NCBI GenBank assembly: GCA_913776245.1
Contig: CAJYLO010000003.1
Span: 62,001-126,000 of the forward strand
Length of the DNA: 64,000 bases
Direction of reading: 5' to 3'
Origin: an uncultured Chryseobacterium sp.
Lineage (GTDB): Bacteria; Bacteroidota; Bacteroidia; Flavobacteriales; Weeksellaceae
Part shown: positions 8,909 through 17,454 of the stretch, piece after piece
How positions within the stretch are numbered: position 1 is the first letter of the stretch
Layout: each line of letters starts with the position of its first letter
Notes under the pieces: model-generated
Told to the model about the DNA's origin: nothing
Database searches by the model: none
What the model saw: the letters and a program-made list of their open reading frames with translations, nothing else
Translations under genes and position numbers: made by a program

Positions 8909-9847
8909 CTATGCTTCTGTTGCGCCTGAAGTCATTTCTTCACGAATCAGTTTTTCCAGTTTGACTTTTTTAATAGCCAGATTCAGCTCATTACCCATCA
9001 GTACAAGAAAAACATTAACGTTAACCCAGACCATTACCAAAATAATGGATCCAATGGAACCGTACAGCACATTATATCTTGCAATATTCGCAACGTAGAT
9101 GGCAAAGAAATAGGTCAGTATAACAAACAAGACGGTAGTCAGAACTGCGCCCGGAAAAGCTTCTCTCAACCTTGTGATTTTGATGCAGCCTATCCAGTAA
9201 AACAAAGTGAGAAGGATAAAATAGAATAAAGGAAATGATATAAATCCGATGATCTTGGTTAGGTTTTTTGTAAACCAGGAAATATCGTAAGCCGGTGTAA
9301 ATAGTTTGAGTACAACCTCGCTGTAATAAATTCCAAAAATCGATAAACAGACAAGACTCAGGAAACAAATCGTAATAAGCATTGCCAGCAGATATTCTTT
9401 TACAAAACCGCGTTGCAGCTCCGTATTCCTGTTGAAGCCATTAATCAGAGAAAAACAGCCGTTGGTTGCGAAGATGAACGATAAAAGAATGGTAAAATTA
9501 CTTATGGATTTCATATTCGGAATCAGACTGGACTGGATGTAACCCGTCACATCGCTCTGCATATGAGATGGAAATACTTTCGGCATCAGTACTTCAAAGA
9601 TATAAAACTGAAGCTTGTCATAATGCGGCATAAACGGCAAAACAGAAAGGAAGAAAAGAATCATCGGAAATAAACTGAGAAAAAAACTCCACGAGATACT
9701 TGCAGCCTGCCTTCCCAAAGGATTCTTGAAAATGGCATCCAGATAGATCGAAAGCATCTTCCACAAAGATATACCCAAAACCGGAATATGTATTCCGTCA
9801 AAAAATTTTTGGATTCTTGAAAAAAAGCGCTGTATTTTTTTTGCCAT
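8909..9847 (-). CDS. YihY/BrkB-family membrane protein
   Basis: The 312-residue inner-membrane protein has six predicted spans and the family landmarks of YihY (formerly called ribonuclease BN by error). These are RQAASISWSFFLSLFPMILFF in the first span region, a glycine/asparagine-rich NGCFSLINGFNRN segment, and the final YGSIGSIILVMVWVNVNVF ending in GNELN. The function is unsettled; a role in transport or envelope integrity has been suggested for relatives. The ATG at 9847 is preceded by a short divergent spacer shared with rlmH. Confidence 0.85.
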   Translation of the reverse strand: MAKKIQRFFSRIQKFFDGIHIPVLGISLWKMLSIYLDAIFKNPLGRQAASISWSFFLSLFPMILFFLSVLPFMPHYDKLQFYIFEVLMPKVFPSHMQSDVTGYIQSSLIPNMKSISNFTILLSFIFATNGCFSLINGFNRNTELQRGFVKEYLLAMLITICFLSLVCLSIFGIYYSEVVLKLFTPAYDISWFTKNLTKIIGFISFPLFYFILLTLFYWIGCIKITRLREAFPGAVLTTVLFVILTYFFAIYVANIARYNVLYGSIGSIILVMVWVNVNVFLVLMGNELNLAIKKVKLEKLIREEMTSGATEA

Positions 9848-9852
9848 TCATT

Positions 9853-9860
9853 TATCTTTG
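9853..9860 (+). promoter_or_regulatory. -7 box upstream of rlmH
   Basis: TATCTTTG fits the TANNTTTG element and lies 17 bases before the rlmH ATG. I cannot find a clear TTG element 17-20 bases further upstream, so only half of the promoter is supported. Confidence 0.35.
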
Positions 9861-9877
9861 CCTCACAAATATACTAA

Positions 9878-10351
9878 ATGCGTATCAATTTGATCTGCAT
9901 CGGAAAAACTGACGATAAAGAAATTGTTTCTCTGATGAAATATTATCTTCCGAGAATACCAAAACACTGGAATTTTGAACTAATGGAAATTCCGGACGTG
10001 AAGAATGCCAAAAACCTGAATCCCGAGCAGCTAAAGAAAGAAGAAGCGAAACTTTTTCAGAACAATATCGATGCTTCTGATCTTGTTATTATTCTGGATG
10101 AAAAAGGCAGACAGTTTACAAGCCGTGAATTTTCGGAAAAAATAGATTTTTGGATGGGAAGCTCCGTAAAAAAAATTCATTTTCTGGTAGGTGGTGCTTA
10201 TGGTTTTTCGGAGGAAATCTATAGCAGAGCCAACGAAAAAATTGCTCTATCTAAAATGACTTTTACGCACCAGATGATCCGCCTGTTTTTTGTGGAACAA
10301 ATCTACAGAGCTGCCACTATTCTGCAGGGAAAACCTTACCATAACGATTAG
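9878..10351 (+). CDS. rlmH: 23S rRNA pseudouridine-1915 N3-methyltransferase RlmH
   Basis: The 157-residue SPOUT-class enzyme methylates pseudouridine 1915 in helix 69 of 23S rRNA on the assembled ribosome. The N-terminus MRINLICIGK, the strand LVIILDEKGRQFTSREF, the SAM knot loop FLVGGAYGFSE and the C-terminal EQIYRAATILQGKPYH are all characteristic, and the length matches the E. coli enzyme. It stands alone, divergent from the YihY gene. A structured repeat (10412-10515) lies between it and the convergent PAP2 gene. Confidence 0.95.
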   Translation: MRINLICIGKTDDKEIVSLMKYYLPRIPKHWNFELMEIPDVKNAKNLNPEQLKKEEAKLFQNNIDASDLVIILDEKGRQFTSREFSEKIDFWMGSSVKKIHFLVGGAYGFSEEIYSRANEKIALSKMTFTHQMIRLFFVEQIYRAATILQGKPYHND

Positions 10352-10411
10352 GAAGCAAACACCGGAATTGATTCTGGTAAGTTTAAATATTCAATGTTTC
10401 CGAACTGCCAA

Positions 10412-10515
10412 CTAGCCCCGATAGGAACGGCATCCTTTTTTGAGTGAAGGCGGCGAGCGCAGCGATGCCGGCTGAACGAAAAAAAGATAGAGTGGATAGC
10501 GGGATTAAGCTCCTA
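10412..10515 (+). ncRNA. Structured repeat / candidate small RNA, copy 1
   Basis: This 104-base block begins CTAGCCCCGATAGGAACGGC and ends GCTCCTA. The ends can pair (AGC-CCCG with CGGG-ATTA-AGCT). Inside, ATCC and GGAT form a second helix and TTTTTT pairs with AAAAAA around a GC-rich variable hairpin (CGGC...GCCG). Related blocks lie at 20613-20713 and 31887-31979. From memory it resembles the Flavo-1 type of RNA motif of flavobacteria; this is not verified. It is much more GC-rich than its surroundings and has no plausible ORF. The strand is uncertain. Confidence 0.5.
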
Positions 10516-10520
10516 AAAAA

Positions 10521-11075
10521 TCAATTCTTCGCAAGAACTTTCTTTGTAAGTGTGGCTAATACACCTCCCAATAAAAATCCCACTCCTGCACCAAACGCAA
10601 CATCTAATGGAAAATGGACACCAAGATATATTCTGCTGTAAGAAACTAAAATAGCCCAGAAGAAGAGAATGTATGGTAAAAACTGGTATTTTTTACCAAT
10701 CAGTATCGATAAAAAACTGACCAGAAAAAAAGAATTGGATGCGTGTGAAGAATAAAATCCGAACTGTCCTCCGCAAGTTACAAGACGCATATTAGACATC
10801 AAAGCTTCTGTATGACAAGGCCTTAGTCTGGCAACTCCGATTTTGAAAATACCGGCCAGCTGATCTGAAATTGTAATCCCGATAGCTAAAAATATAAGTA
10901 TGAATATAAATTTTTTAAGAGGAAAACTTTTGAAAAGAAAATAAGCGAGGATAAAGTAAAATGGTACCCAAAACCATTTTCCCGTAATCATCATCCAGAA
11001 AGGATCGAATGACGATCTGCCAAGCCCATTCAGGAATAATAATAACTGCTGATCTTTCTCAATTAACCAATTCAT
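10521..11075 (-). CDS. PAP2-family phosphatase
   Basis: The 184-residue inner-membrane protein has the three PAP2 motifs: a KIGVARLRPC segment (KxxxxxxRP), FYSSHASNSFF (PSGH-like, here with SSH) and SRIYLGVHFPLDVAFGAGVG (SRxxxxxHxxxD). Five or six membrane spans surround them. Family members remove phosphate from lipid phosphates such as undecaprenyl pyrophosphate or phosphatidylglycerol phosphate on the periplasmic side. The substrate cannot be fixed here. The gene follows tatA/B by 3 bases on the minus strand, so the two form an operon. Confidence 0.88.
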   Translation of the reverse strand: MNWLIEKDQQLLLFLNGLGRSSFDPFWMMITGKWFWVPFYFILAYFLFKSFPLKKFIFILIFLAIGITISDQLAGIFKIGVARLRPCHTEALMSNMRLVTCGGQFGFYSSHASNSFFLVSFLSILIGKKYQFLPYILFFWAILVSYSRIYLGVHFPLDVAFGAGVGFLLGGVLATLTKKVLAKN

Positions 11076-11078
11076 AGG

Positions 11079-11402
11079 CTATCTGCTAACAGGACCCTGG
11101 TGAGTGTCGTCCTCGGAAAGATCAATTTTTGGAGTCTGCTGTGCAAGTGCTTCCTGCGTATTTTTTTCTGCCAGCGGATTAAATTCCTGTGCAGATTGCT
11201 TTACTTTTTCAATTTCTTTTTTGATTTCGGAGACCGGATTATCCGCTTCTTTCATAATCTCGGTTTTGATATCTTCTACTGCACCTTTCATTTTGCGCAC
11301 GCCTTGTCCCAGGCCTCTTGCAATCTCGGGCAGTTTATCCGGGCCAAATAAGACAACGATTGCCAAGGCAATCATCAGCATTTCTCCTAAGCTCAATTCC
11401 AT
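11079..11402 (-). CDS. Twin-arginine translocase subunit TatA/TatB-type
   Basis: The 107-residue protein has the TatA/B layout: a short N-terminal membrane helix (MLMIALAIVVLFGPDKLPEIA), the FGPDKLP hinge, an amphipathic helix (RGLGQGVRKMKGAVEDIK) and a charged, unstructured tail. With the GxxxLP-type hinge preceded by an N-terminal acidic residue it could serve as TatA or TatB; Bacteroidota usually have combined TatA-type subunits. No tatC is in the window. The PAP2 gene starts 3 bases after the stop. Confidence 0.88.
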   Translation of the reverse strand: MELSLGEMLMIALAIVVLFGPDKLPEIARGLGQGVRKMKGAVEDIKTEIMKEADNPVSEIKKEIEKVKQSAQEFNPLAEKNTQEALAQQTPKIDLSEDDTHQGPVSR

Positions 11403-11484
11403 AGTACAAAATTAATAAACATATACTTAACTAATACAGGCGGAATGATAATTTTTTCATAAAAGTCAATCTGTTGTCCGGGCC

Positions 11485-12702
11485 CTATGTTTTTTTCCTG
11501 GTAAAGGTGTTATAAACCAAATACAGTCCCAATAGAAAAAGAAGAAATGCTAAAAAGAACGGCGCACCGGGAAATAGAAACGGTGCATTTTTATGCGTAA
11601 AATAGTAGAAAAGCTGTGTCATAAGGGGCGGGCCAATTATAGATGTGGCACTCATAAGACTCGTAAGTGCGCCCTGCAGCTCACCTTGCTCATTGGACGG
11701 AATATTTTTAGTGATGATGGACTGTAAAGCCGGCCCGCAAATCCCACCAAGACAGTAAGGAATGGTAAAGGCCAGCATCATCCAGCCTTCCGATGCAAAA
11801 GCATACAGCAACATCCCGATCGCATAAAGCAATAATCCATAGAAAACACTTTTCTGATCGCCAAGCTTAGGATTGATCCACCGAATCAACAAGCCCTGAA
11901 CAAGCCCCACCATCAGTCCAACAACGCCTAAAGAAATCCCGATCATCCGTTCGTCCCAGTCGAAGCGATACATCGTATAAAAACTCCAGTTGCTTTGTAC
12001 AGCGTGACCACCAATGTAAATCAGAATCAAAGCAGTGGTAAGTCCAGATATTTCAGGATGTTTTTTCAGAAATTTGAATGAACCTACAGGATTGGCTCTT
12101 TTCCAATCCAGTTCCCGCCTGTTTTCTTTTGGTAAACTTTCTGGCAAAATAAAGTAGCCATAGATAAAATTGATAAGACAAAGAGCAGCTGCAGCATAAA
12201 AAGGAACTCTGGATCCATAATGTCCCAAAACGCCACCAAGCACAGGACCAATGATAAATCCAATCCCAAATGCAGCGCCTATCAAACCGAAATTCTTGGC
12301 GCGGTCTTCATCCGTAGATATATCCGCAATATAGGCACTTGCCGTTGTGACGCTTGCTCCTGTTATTCCGGCAATAATTCTGCCGACAAACAGCCACCAG
12401 ATCGTTGGTGATAAAGCAAGAAAAATATAATCGATCGAAAATCCGAAAAGGGATAATAGAATGATCGGTCTCCTTCCATATTTATCACTAAGATTGCCCA
12501 CAAGTGGTGAAAAAACAAACTGGATAAACGCATAGGCAAAACTGAGCCAGCCTCCATATTTTGCTGCCTCACTAACATCTGCCTGAGTAAGCTCCTCTAT
12601 TAGTTTAGGAACGACAGGAATAATAATTCCCCAGCCTGTAATATCGATCAGTAATGTGATAAAAATGAAGCCGATAGCTGCCGATTTCTGATTCTGTCTC
12701 AT
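11485..12702 (-). CDS. MFS drug transporter of the TetA type
   Basis: The 405-residue protein has twelve predicted spans and the Tet-type MFS signatures: [16 protein letters not shown] in the first span, motif [17 protein letters not shown] after span 2, [11 protein letters not shown] in span 4 and [13 protein letters not shown] in span 5. It probably exports a small amphiphile with proton antiport. Relatives include tetracycline pumps, but chromosomal flavobacterial members are usually uncharacterised and tetracycline resistance is not claimed. It is separated from secDF by 132 bases holding the secDF terminator. Confidence 0.85.
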   Translation of the reverse strand: MRQNQKSAAIGFIFITLLIDITGWGIIIPVVPKLIEELTQADVSEAAKYGGWLSFAYAFIQFVFSPLVGNLSDKYGRRPIILLSLFGFSIDYIFLALSPTIWWLFVGRIIAGITGASVTTASAYIADISTDEDRAKNFGLIGAAFGIGFIIGPVLGGVLGHYGSRVPFYAAAALCLINFIYGYFILPESLPKENRRELDWKRANPVGSFKFLKKHPEISGLTTALILIYIGGHAVQSNWSFYTMYRFDWDERMIGISLGVVGLMVGLVQGLLIRWINPKLGDQKSVFYGLLLYAIGMLLYAFASEGWMMLAFTIPYCLGGICGPALQSIITKNIPSNEQGELQGALTSLMSATSIIGPPLMTQLFYYFTHKNAPFLFPGAPFFLAFLLFLLGLYLVYNTFTRKKT

Positions 12703-12783
12703 ATTTTGCGAAGATATGAATTTTTTGATTCGAGAATATCTGAACTGAAAATTTGGCTAAAATCAATTGTTAATATTCTAAAT

Positions 12784-12817
12784 AAAAAAGCTCCCAATAA
12801 AAATTGAGAGCTTTTTT
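12784..12817 (-). terminator. Terminator after secDF
   Basis: A strong hairpin is formed by AAAAAAGCTCCCAAT and ATTGAGAGCTTTTTT with an AAAA loop. It starts 18 bases past the secDF stop and has T tracts on both strands, so it could stop transcription both ways, but only secDF points into it. Confidence 0.8.
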
Positions 12818-12834
12818 ATTATATTGAAAGTAGA

Positions 12835-15744
12835 TTACTTTACTAATTCAGTATTATCAATCGAAGATTTACCTGTTACTTTATCTTCTTTTTTCTTGCC
12901 TCTAAGGAAGTCATAAGCCGTAGCCGATGCAATGAAAATAGATGAGTAAGTACCAAATCCGATACCGATCAATAAGCAGAACATAAATCCTCTAAGGTTA
13001 TCTCCACCAAAAATGAAAATCGCAAGGATTACCAAAATCGTAGTAAACGAAGTGTTGAATGTTCTACCAATGGTGCTGGAGATGGAATCATCAAATAATC
13101 CGGCCAAAGTAAGCGCTTTTTTCTCACGAAGATATTCCCTGATTCTATCGAAGATAATTACGGTATCGTTAATTGAATAACCGATCACGGTAAGAATCGC
13201 CGCAATGAAATCCTGGTTGATCTCCATATTGAAAGGCATCACTTTATAGAACAATGAGTAAACTCCAAGTATTACAACCGTATCGTGGAAAAGACCTGCA
13301 ACCGCTCCAAGAGAAAACTGCCATTTGTCAAACCTAACCAAGATATAGATAAAAATACCTAATAGTGAAGCTGCTACCGCAAGCATACCGTGCGTTGTAA
13401 TATCATCCGCAACAGTTGGTCCCACTTTAGTCGAAGACACAATTCCCGCGTGACCTTTGTCTGCCGCTTTGAAATCTGCAAGGCTCATATTGGCAGGCAA
13501 ATCCTGCTTCAGACCATCATAGATTTTTTGTTCTACAGTCTGGTCAGCAGCCAGAGATTCATCATCAATTAAATAATCGGTCGTTATTTTTAACTGAGAG
13601 CTGTTACCAAACGTTTTAACTTCTACAGATTCATTCTTGCCATCTGCAGTCTTCATCAGCTTGGCAATATTTCCTTCGATCTTTTCAGCATCTACCGGTT
13701 TTTCAAATCTGACAACATAGTTACGTCCACCTGTAAAGTCGATTCCGTATTTGAAGCCATTGAAAGCAATCGAACCAATTGAAATCACCATCAGGATTCC
13801 GGAAACGATATAAGCATATTTTCTTTTCCCGATAAAATCGATCCAGGTATTTCTGAATAAATTTTTAGTTGGCGCAGTCCATACAGAAAGAGATTTTCCT
13901 TTTTCTAATCTGTTGAAGATCATCACTCTCGAAAGAAGAACTGATGTGAACAATGTCATCACAAGACCAATCATCAATGTAACTGCAAAACCTTTGATAG
14001 GTCCAGTTCCGAAAACATAAAGGATCAAAGCTGTAATGAAAGTTGTAGCGTGACCATCGACAATGGCCGATATAGCGTGCTTGAAACCATCTTTATAGGC
14101 TTCAATAATTGTTTTCCCGCGGAACAATTCTTCTTTCGTTCGTTCATAGATGATAACGTTCGCATCCACAGCCATTGCCATCGATAATACAATACCAGCA
14201 ATCCCCGGAAGCGTCAATGTCGCATCTACAGAATCCATAATTCCGAAAATGTAGAACAGGTTTATCACCATTGCGATAACGGCATAGACTCCCGCTCCTC
14301 CATAATAAAAGATGATATATACAATGATTACTGCAAAAGCAATAAGGAAAGACATCACCCCATCATTGATAGATTCTGCTCCCAAAGAAGGACCTACAAC
14401 ATCCGCCTGAACAATCTTCGCACCAGCAGGAAGTTTACCTGCCCCCAGCACATCAACAAGATCTTTAGCTTCTACCTGGGTAAAGTTTCCGGAGATCTGT
14501 GTTCTTCCGTTCGGAATAACATCATTTACCATAGGTGCTGTGTACACTCTGTTATCCAATGTAACAGCCACCACTTTACCTTTGTTTTTCTCCGTCATTG
14601 CTCTCCAGTCACGCGCACCGTTGGAATCCATTTGCATATCTACAACGATACGGCCTAACTGATCATAATTGATATTAGAAGATTCCACAGCGCCATCTAC
14701 AGGTGCTTTTTGGTTGATATTTCCACGGATCGCATATAATACAAGACTGTTAGAAGTATTGCTTTCCGGCTTGTAGCCCCACATAAACTGTGTGTACTTC
14801 AGGTTAACCGGACGGGATTTTACAGCAATTGCGCTGTTCAGAATTTTATTAACTACAGCTGTATCAGCAAGCTTTACATTAGCGACTGCATTTCCGGGTG
14901 TAGTCCCAACCTGAAGAAGGTTGATGAAATTAGTAGTTTTAGCAACACCGATAGAATCGCCTTTTGTTTTTACCAGCTGGCTAAGTTCAGAAAGGTAAGG
15001 GAAAACTTCCTGCCCCATCTGCACTTCCCAAAACTGAAGCTTTGCTGAAGTTGCCAACATTTTCTTAACTCTGTCGATATCTTTGATACCAGGCATCTCT
15101 ACAAGAATTCTTCCTGTGCCCGGAACTCTCTGAACGTTCGGCTGCGTAACACCCATTTTATCAATACGTGTTCTAAGAACTTCATAAGCTGTTCCTACAG
15201 ACGCATCAATTTTTCTTCTGATGATATTCTTCACCTGGTCATCCGGTGTGTTGAATTTAATCTCAGAAAGATTGGTATTTCCGAATATCTCAGGATCTGC
15301 AAGCTTCAGATTTGTACTCTTTTCTTTATTAACAATTTCGAACTGGTTGAAGAAATCCTCAATGTATTGCTTACTTGAGCTTTTCTGCGCCTGATCTGTT
15401 CTGTTAAGTGCTTCTATCAAAACGGGGTTTGTAGAATAATTACTAAGATCATTTACCAGATCTCTCTGGTTGATCTCTAATAATACGTTGATACCACCTT
15501 TAAGGTCAAGACCAAGCTTCATCTCTTTTTGCTTTGCAGAGGCATAATCCAGCTTTGTAAAACCAAGATTAAGCGTGTCTTTAGAAAGCCTGTCAATTTC
15601 AGCCTGATATTTAATCTGATTTTCTCCGGCGATGGCTCTTGCTTCTTTTTCTATTTTATTGGCATAGAAAGAAGGCAGAAGCTCATTGAGACAAATCAGC
15701 CCAAGAACGATGGCAACCAGTGTAACGAGTCCTTTTCCTTGCAT
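12835..15744 (-). CDS. secDF: Fused protein translocase subunit SecDF
   Basis: The 969-residue protein joins SecD and SecF, the proton-driven partners that help pull proteins through SecYEG. The SecD half starts with a membrane helix and carries EMKLGLDLKGGINVLLEIN near residues 70-90, the P1 periplasmic head and the AMAVDANVIIYERTKEEL motif. The SecF half begins near residue 640 and has FKYGIDFTGGRNYVVRFE and GYSINDTVIIFDRIREYLRE. Twelve spans are expected. Such fusions are the rule in Bacteroidota. A -7 box at 15774-15781 and a terminator at 12784-12817 frame it as a single-gene unit. Confidence 0.96.
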   Translation of the reverse strand: MQGKGLVTLVAIVLGLICLNELLPSFYANKIEKEARAIAGENQIKYQAEIDRLSKDTLNLGFTKLDYASAKQKEMKLGLDLKGGINVLLEINQRDLVNDLSNYSTNPVLIEALNRTDQAQKSSSKQYIEDFFNQFEIVNKEKSTNLKLADPEIFGNTNLSEIKFNTPDDQVKNIIRRKIDASVGTAYEVLRTRIDKMGVTQPNVQRVPGTGRILVEMPGIKDIDRVKKMLATSAKLQFWEVQMGQEVFPYLSELSQLVKTKGDSIGVAKTTNFINLLQVGTTPGNAVANVKLADTAVVNKILNSAIAVKSRPVNLKYTQFMWGYKPESNTSNSLVLYAIRGNINQKAPVDGAVESSNINYDQLGRIVVDMQMDSNGARDWRAMTEKNKGKVVAVTLDNRVYTAPMVNDVIPNGRTQISGNFTQVEAKDLVDVLGAGKLPAGAKIVQADVVGPSLGAESINDGVMSFLIAFAVIIVYIIFYYGGAGVYAVIAMVINLFYIFGIMDSVDATLTLPGIAGIVLSMAMAVDANVIIYERTKEELFRGKTIIEAYKDGFKHAISAIVDGHATTFITALILYVFGTGPIKGFAVTLMIGLVMTLFTSVLLSRVMIFNRLEKGKSLSVWTAPTKNLFRNTWIDFIGKRKYAYIVSGILMVISIGSIAFNGFKYGIDFTGGRNYVVRFEKPVDAEKIEGNIAKLMKTADGKNESVEVKTFGNSSQLKITTDYLIDDESLAADQTVEQKIYDGLKQDLPANMSLADFKAADKGHAGIVSSTKVGPTVADDITTHGMLAVAASLLGIFIYILVRFDKWQFSLGAVAGLFHDTVVILGVYSLFYKVMPFNMEINQDFIAAILTVIGYSINDTVIIFDRIREYLREKKALTLAGLFDDSISSTIGRTFNTSFTTILVILAIFIFGGDNLRGFMFCLLIGIGFGTYSSIFIASATAYDFLRGKKKEDKVTGKSSIDNTELVK

Positions 15745-15773
15745 TTTCTTACGATATATATAATTTTAGTCGG

Positions 15774-15781
15774 CAAATATA
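15774..15781 (-). promoter_or_regulatory. -7 box upstream of secDF
   Basis: Read on the minus strand the bases are TATATTTG, 29 bases before the secDF ATG. A good TTG partner is not seen at the usual distance. The remaining 15782-15967 spacer, shared with the divergent gene at 15968, is AT-rich, with no other structure I can support. Confidence 0.35.
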
Positions 15782-15967
15782 ATGATTTCTCGTGGAAATA
15801 AGAATTTGAAAATGATAAATATATGACTGTTTAATTTTTATAATCCTGTGAATCATTTTTTTTAAACAAAATAACTGAAAACTGTGCAGACTTGTCAAAT
15901 GAATAATTCTTTTATGTTGTAGGCATATTATTTGGTTTGATTATAATTAATTATAAAATAATCAGTT

Positions 15968-17332
15968 ATGAAAAAATCTTTACTTTGGCTCGGTTTGTTT
16001 GTGACAGCCAGCTTTTACGCCCAGACTATTGCGCTGGATAATTTCGTATCCGGCATTTCGAATCCTGTGGAGATCATTGCCTCTCCAACCAATGACAACC
16101 GGCTTTTTGTAGTTCAACAATCCGGAACAATCAAAATTGTTAATGAAAACGGAACGGTTGCGCCGGATAATTTCCTCAACATTTCCAGCCTGATTACTTT
16201 CGGAGGAGAAAGAGGATTGCTGGGTCTGGCATTTCATCCGCAATTTGCCACCAACCGTTATTTCTTTGTGTATTACAATAATCTTCAGGGTTCCGTCAGA
16301 GTTTCCAGATTCACTGCCAATTCTGCAAATCCCAATACCGCAGATATTTCATCAGAAAAAATTCTGTTAACCATTCCAAAACCTTTTAGCAATCATAATG
16401 GCGGAAGCATCCACTTCGGGGCAGATGGCTATCTGTGGATTTCCACAGGCGACGGCGGAAGCGGCGGCGATCCTAATAATAATTCTCAAAATAAAAATTC
16501 GCTTTTAGGTAAAATCCTCAGAATTGATGTTAATTCTGAAAATGCTTATAATATTCCTGCCGACAATCCTTTTGTAGGAACGGACGGCGCAGATGAAATC
16601 TGGGCGTATGGATTAAGAAACGGATGGAAATTCTCGTTTGACAAAACCACTAATAATGTCTGGATCGCTGATGTGGGACAGGAAATACTGGAAGAAATCA
16701 ACAGAGTTCCGGCCACTTCTGCGGGTGTCAATTACGGATGGCGATGCTATGAAGGCAATAATCCTTACAACACGGCCAACTGTGCAAGTGCTGGCACAAT
16801 GACTTTTCCGGTAGCGCAGTATGACCATTCCGGCAGCAAATGTTCTATTACAGGCGGATATGTATACAGGGGAGATTTGTATCCAGACCTGATCGGTAAA
16901 TATATTTTTGGCGACTATTGCTCCGGCCAGATAGGAATTCTTGACAATAAAAATACGATCACCTGGACCTCAGCATTTACAGGAAGTAACTTCACAACCT
17001 TTGGCGAAGATAACCAGAAACAACTTTATGTAGCTGCAACCAATGGAAATATTTACAAAATCAGAAGTAATAATCTTGGTATTTCAGATATTGCTAAAAA
17101 CAGAATTGTAATCACCCCGATTCCGGCTAAAGATATTATTTACCTTCAAAACATTACAGAAAAAAATATCAATGCAGAAATTCTGGATCAATCCGGCAGA
17201 GTGATTCTTGAAACTAAAGTTACAGAAAACGATAAAAGTATGGATGTTTCCGTCTTAAGTCCCGGCGAATATATTCTGGTTCTTAAGAAAGATGATGTGA
17301 GATTTGTATCGCAGAAAATTATCAAGGATTAA
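15968..17332 (+). CDS. Secreted sorbosone-dehydrogenase-like (GSDH) protein with type IX sorting tail
   Basis: The 454-residue protein has a signal peptide (cleavage near ASFYAQ, residue 19) and a six-bladed GSDH/SNDH beta-propeller. Landmarks are GERGLLGLAFHPQFATN near residues 77-93, SNHNGGSIHFGADGYLWISTGDGGSGGD near 140-167, and GLRNGWKFSFD and NYGWRCYEGNNPY further on. Relatives oxidise sugars with PQQ or are uncharacterised. The last 80 residues look like a type IX secretion C-terminal domain (ending in SPGEYILVLKKDDVRFVSQKI), so export to the cell surface is likely. It lies beside the PUL but on the opposite strand, so a shared role is only a guess. Confidence 0.85.
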   Translation: MKKSLLWLGLFVTASFYAQTIALDNFVSGISNPVEIIASPTNDNRLFVVQQSGTIKIVNENGTVAPDNFLNISSLITFGGERGLLGLAFHPQFATNRYFFVYYNNLQGSVRVSRFTANSANPNTADISSEKILLTIPKPFSNHNGGSIHFGADGYLWISTGDGGSGGDPNNNSQNKNSLLGKILRIDVNSENAYNIPADNPFVGTDGADEIWAYGLRNGWKFSFDKTTNNVWIADVGQEILEEINRVPATSAGVNYGWRCYEGNNPYNTANCASAGTMTFPVAQYDHSGSKCSITGGYVYRGDLYPDLIGKYIFGDYCSGQIGILDNKNTITWTSAFTGSNFTTFGEDNQKQLYVAATNGNIYKIRSNNLGISDIAKNRIVITPIPAKDIIYLQNITEKNINAEILDQSGRVILETKVTENDKSMDVSVLSPGEYILVLKKDDVRFVSQKIIKD

Positions 17333-17333
17333 T

Positions 17334-17385
17334 ACGATAAAAAGTTTCGCTCCCACGCAGCTTCATTCGTATAAAATTTTATCGT
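17334..17385 (+). terminator. Inverted repeat after the GSDH gene
   Basis: ACGATAAAA (17334-17342), one base after the stop codon, pairs with TTTTATCGT (17377-17385). The loop is long (34 bases) and no T tract follows, so it is a weak terminator candidate; the stronger hairpin at 17401-17430 probably does the work. Confidence 0.4.
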
Positions 17386-17400
17386 AAGAATTAAAACAAA

Positions 17401-17430
17401 AGAGGCTGTCTCAAAATTGAGACAGCTTCT
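17401..17430. terminator. Bidirectional terminator between convergent genes
   Basis: AGAGGCTGTCTCAA pairs with TTGAGACAGCTTCT (one G-T pair) around an AA loop. It lies between the GSDH gene and the convergent beta-glucosidase gene and could end both transcripts, although the flanking T/A tracts are short. Confidence 0.65.
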
Positions 17431-17454
17431 TTAAATATATTTATAACAAAAAGC

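Noticed and set aside
11485-12702. Tetracycline resistance gene
   Set aside because: The Tet-like motifs are common to many MFS drug exporters; sequence alone does not support a resistance claim.
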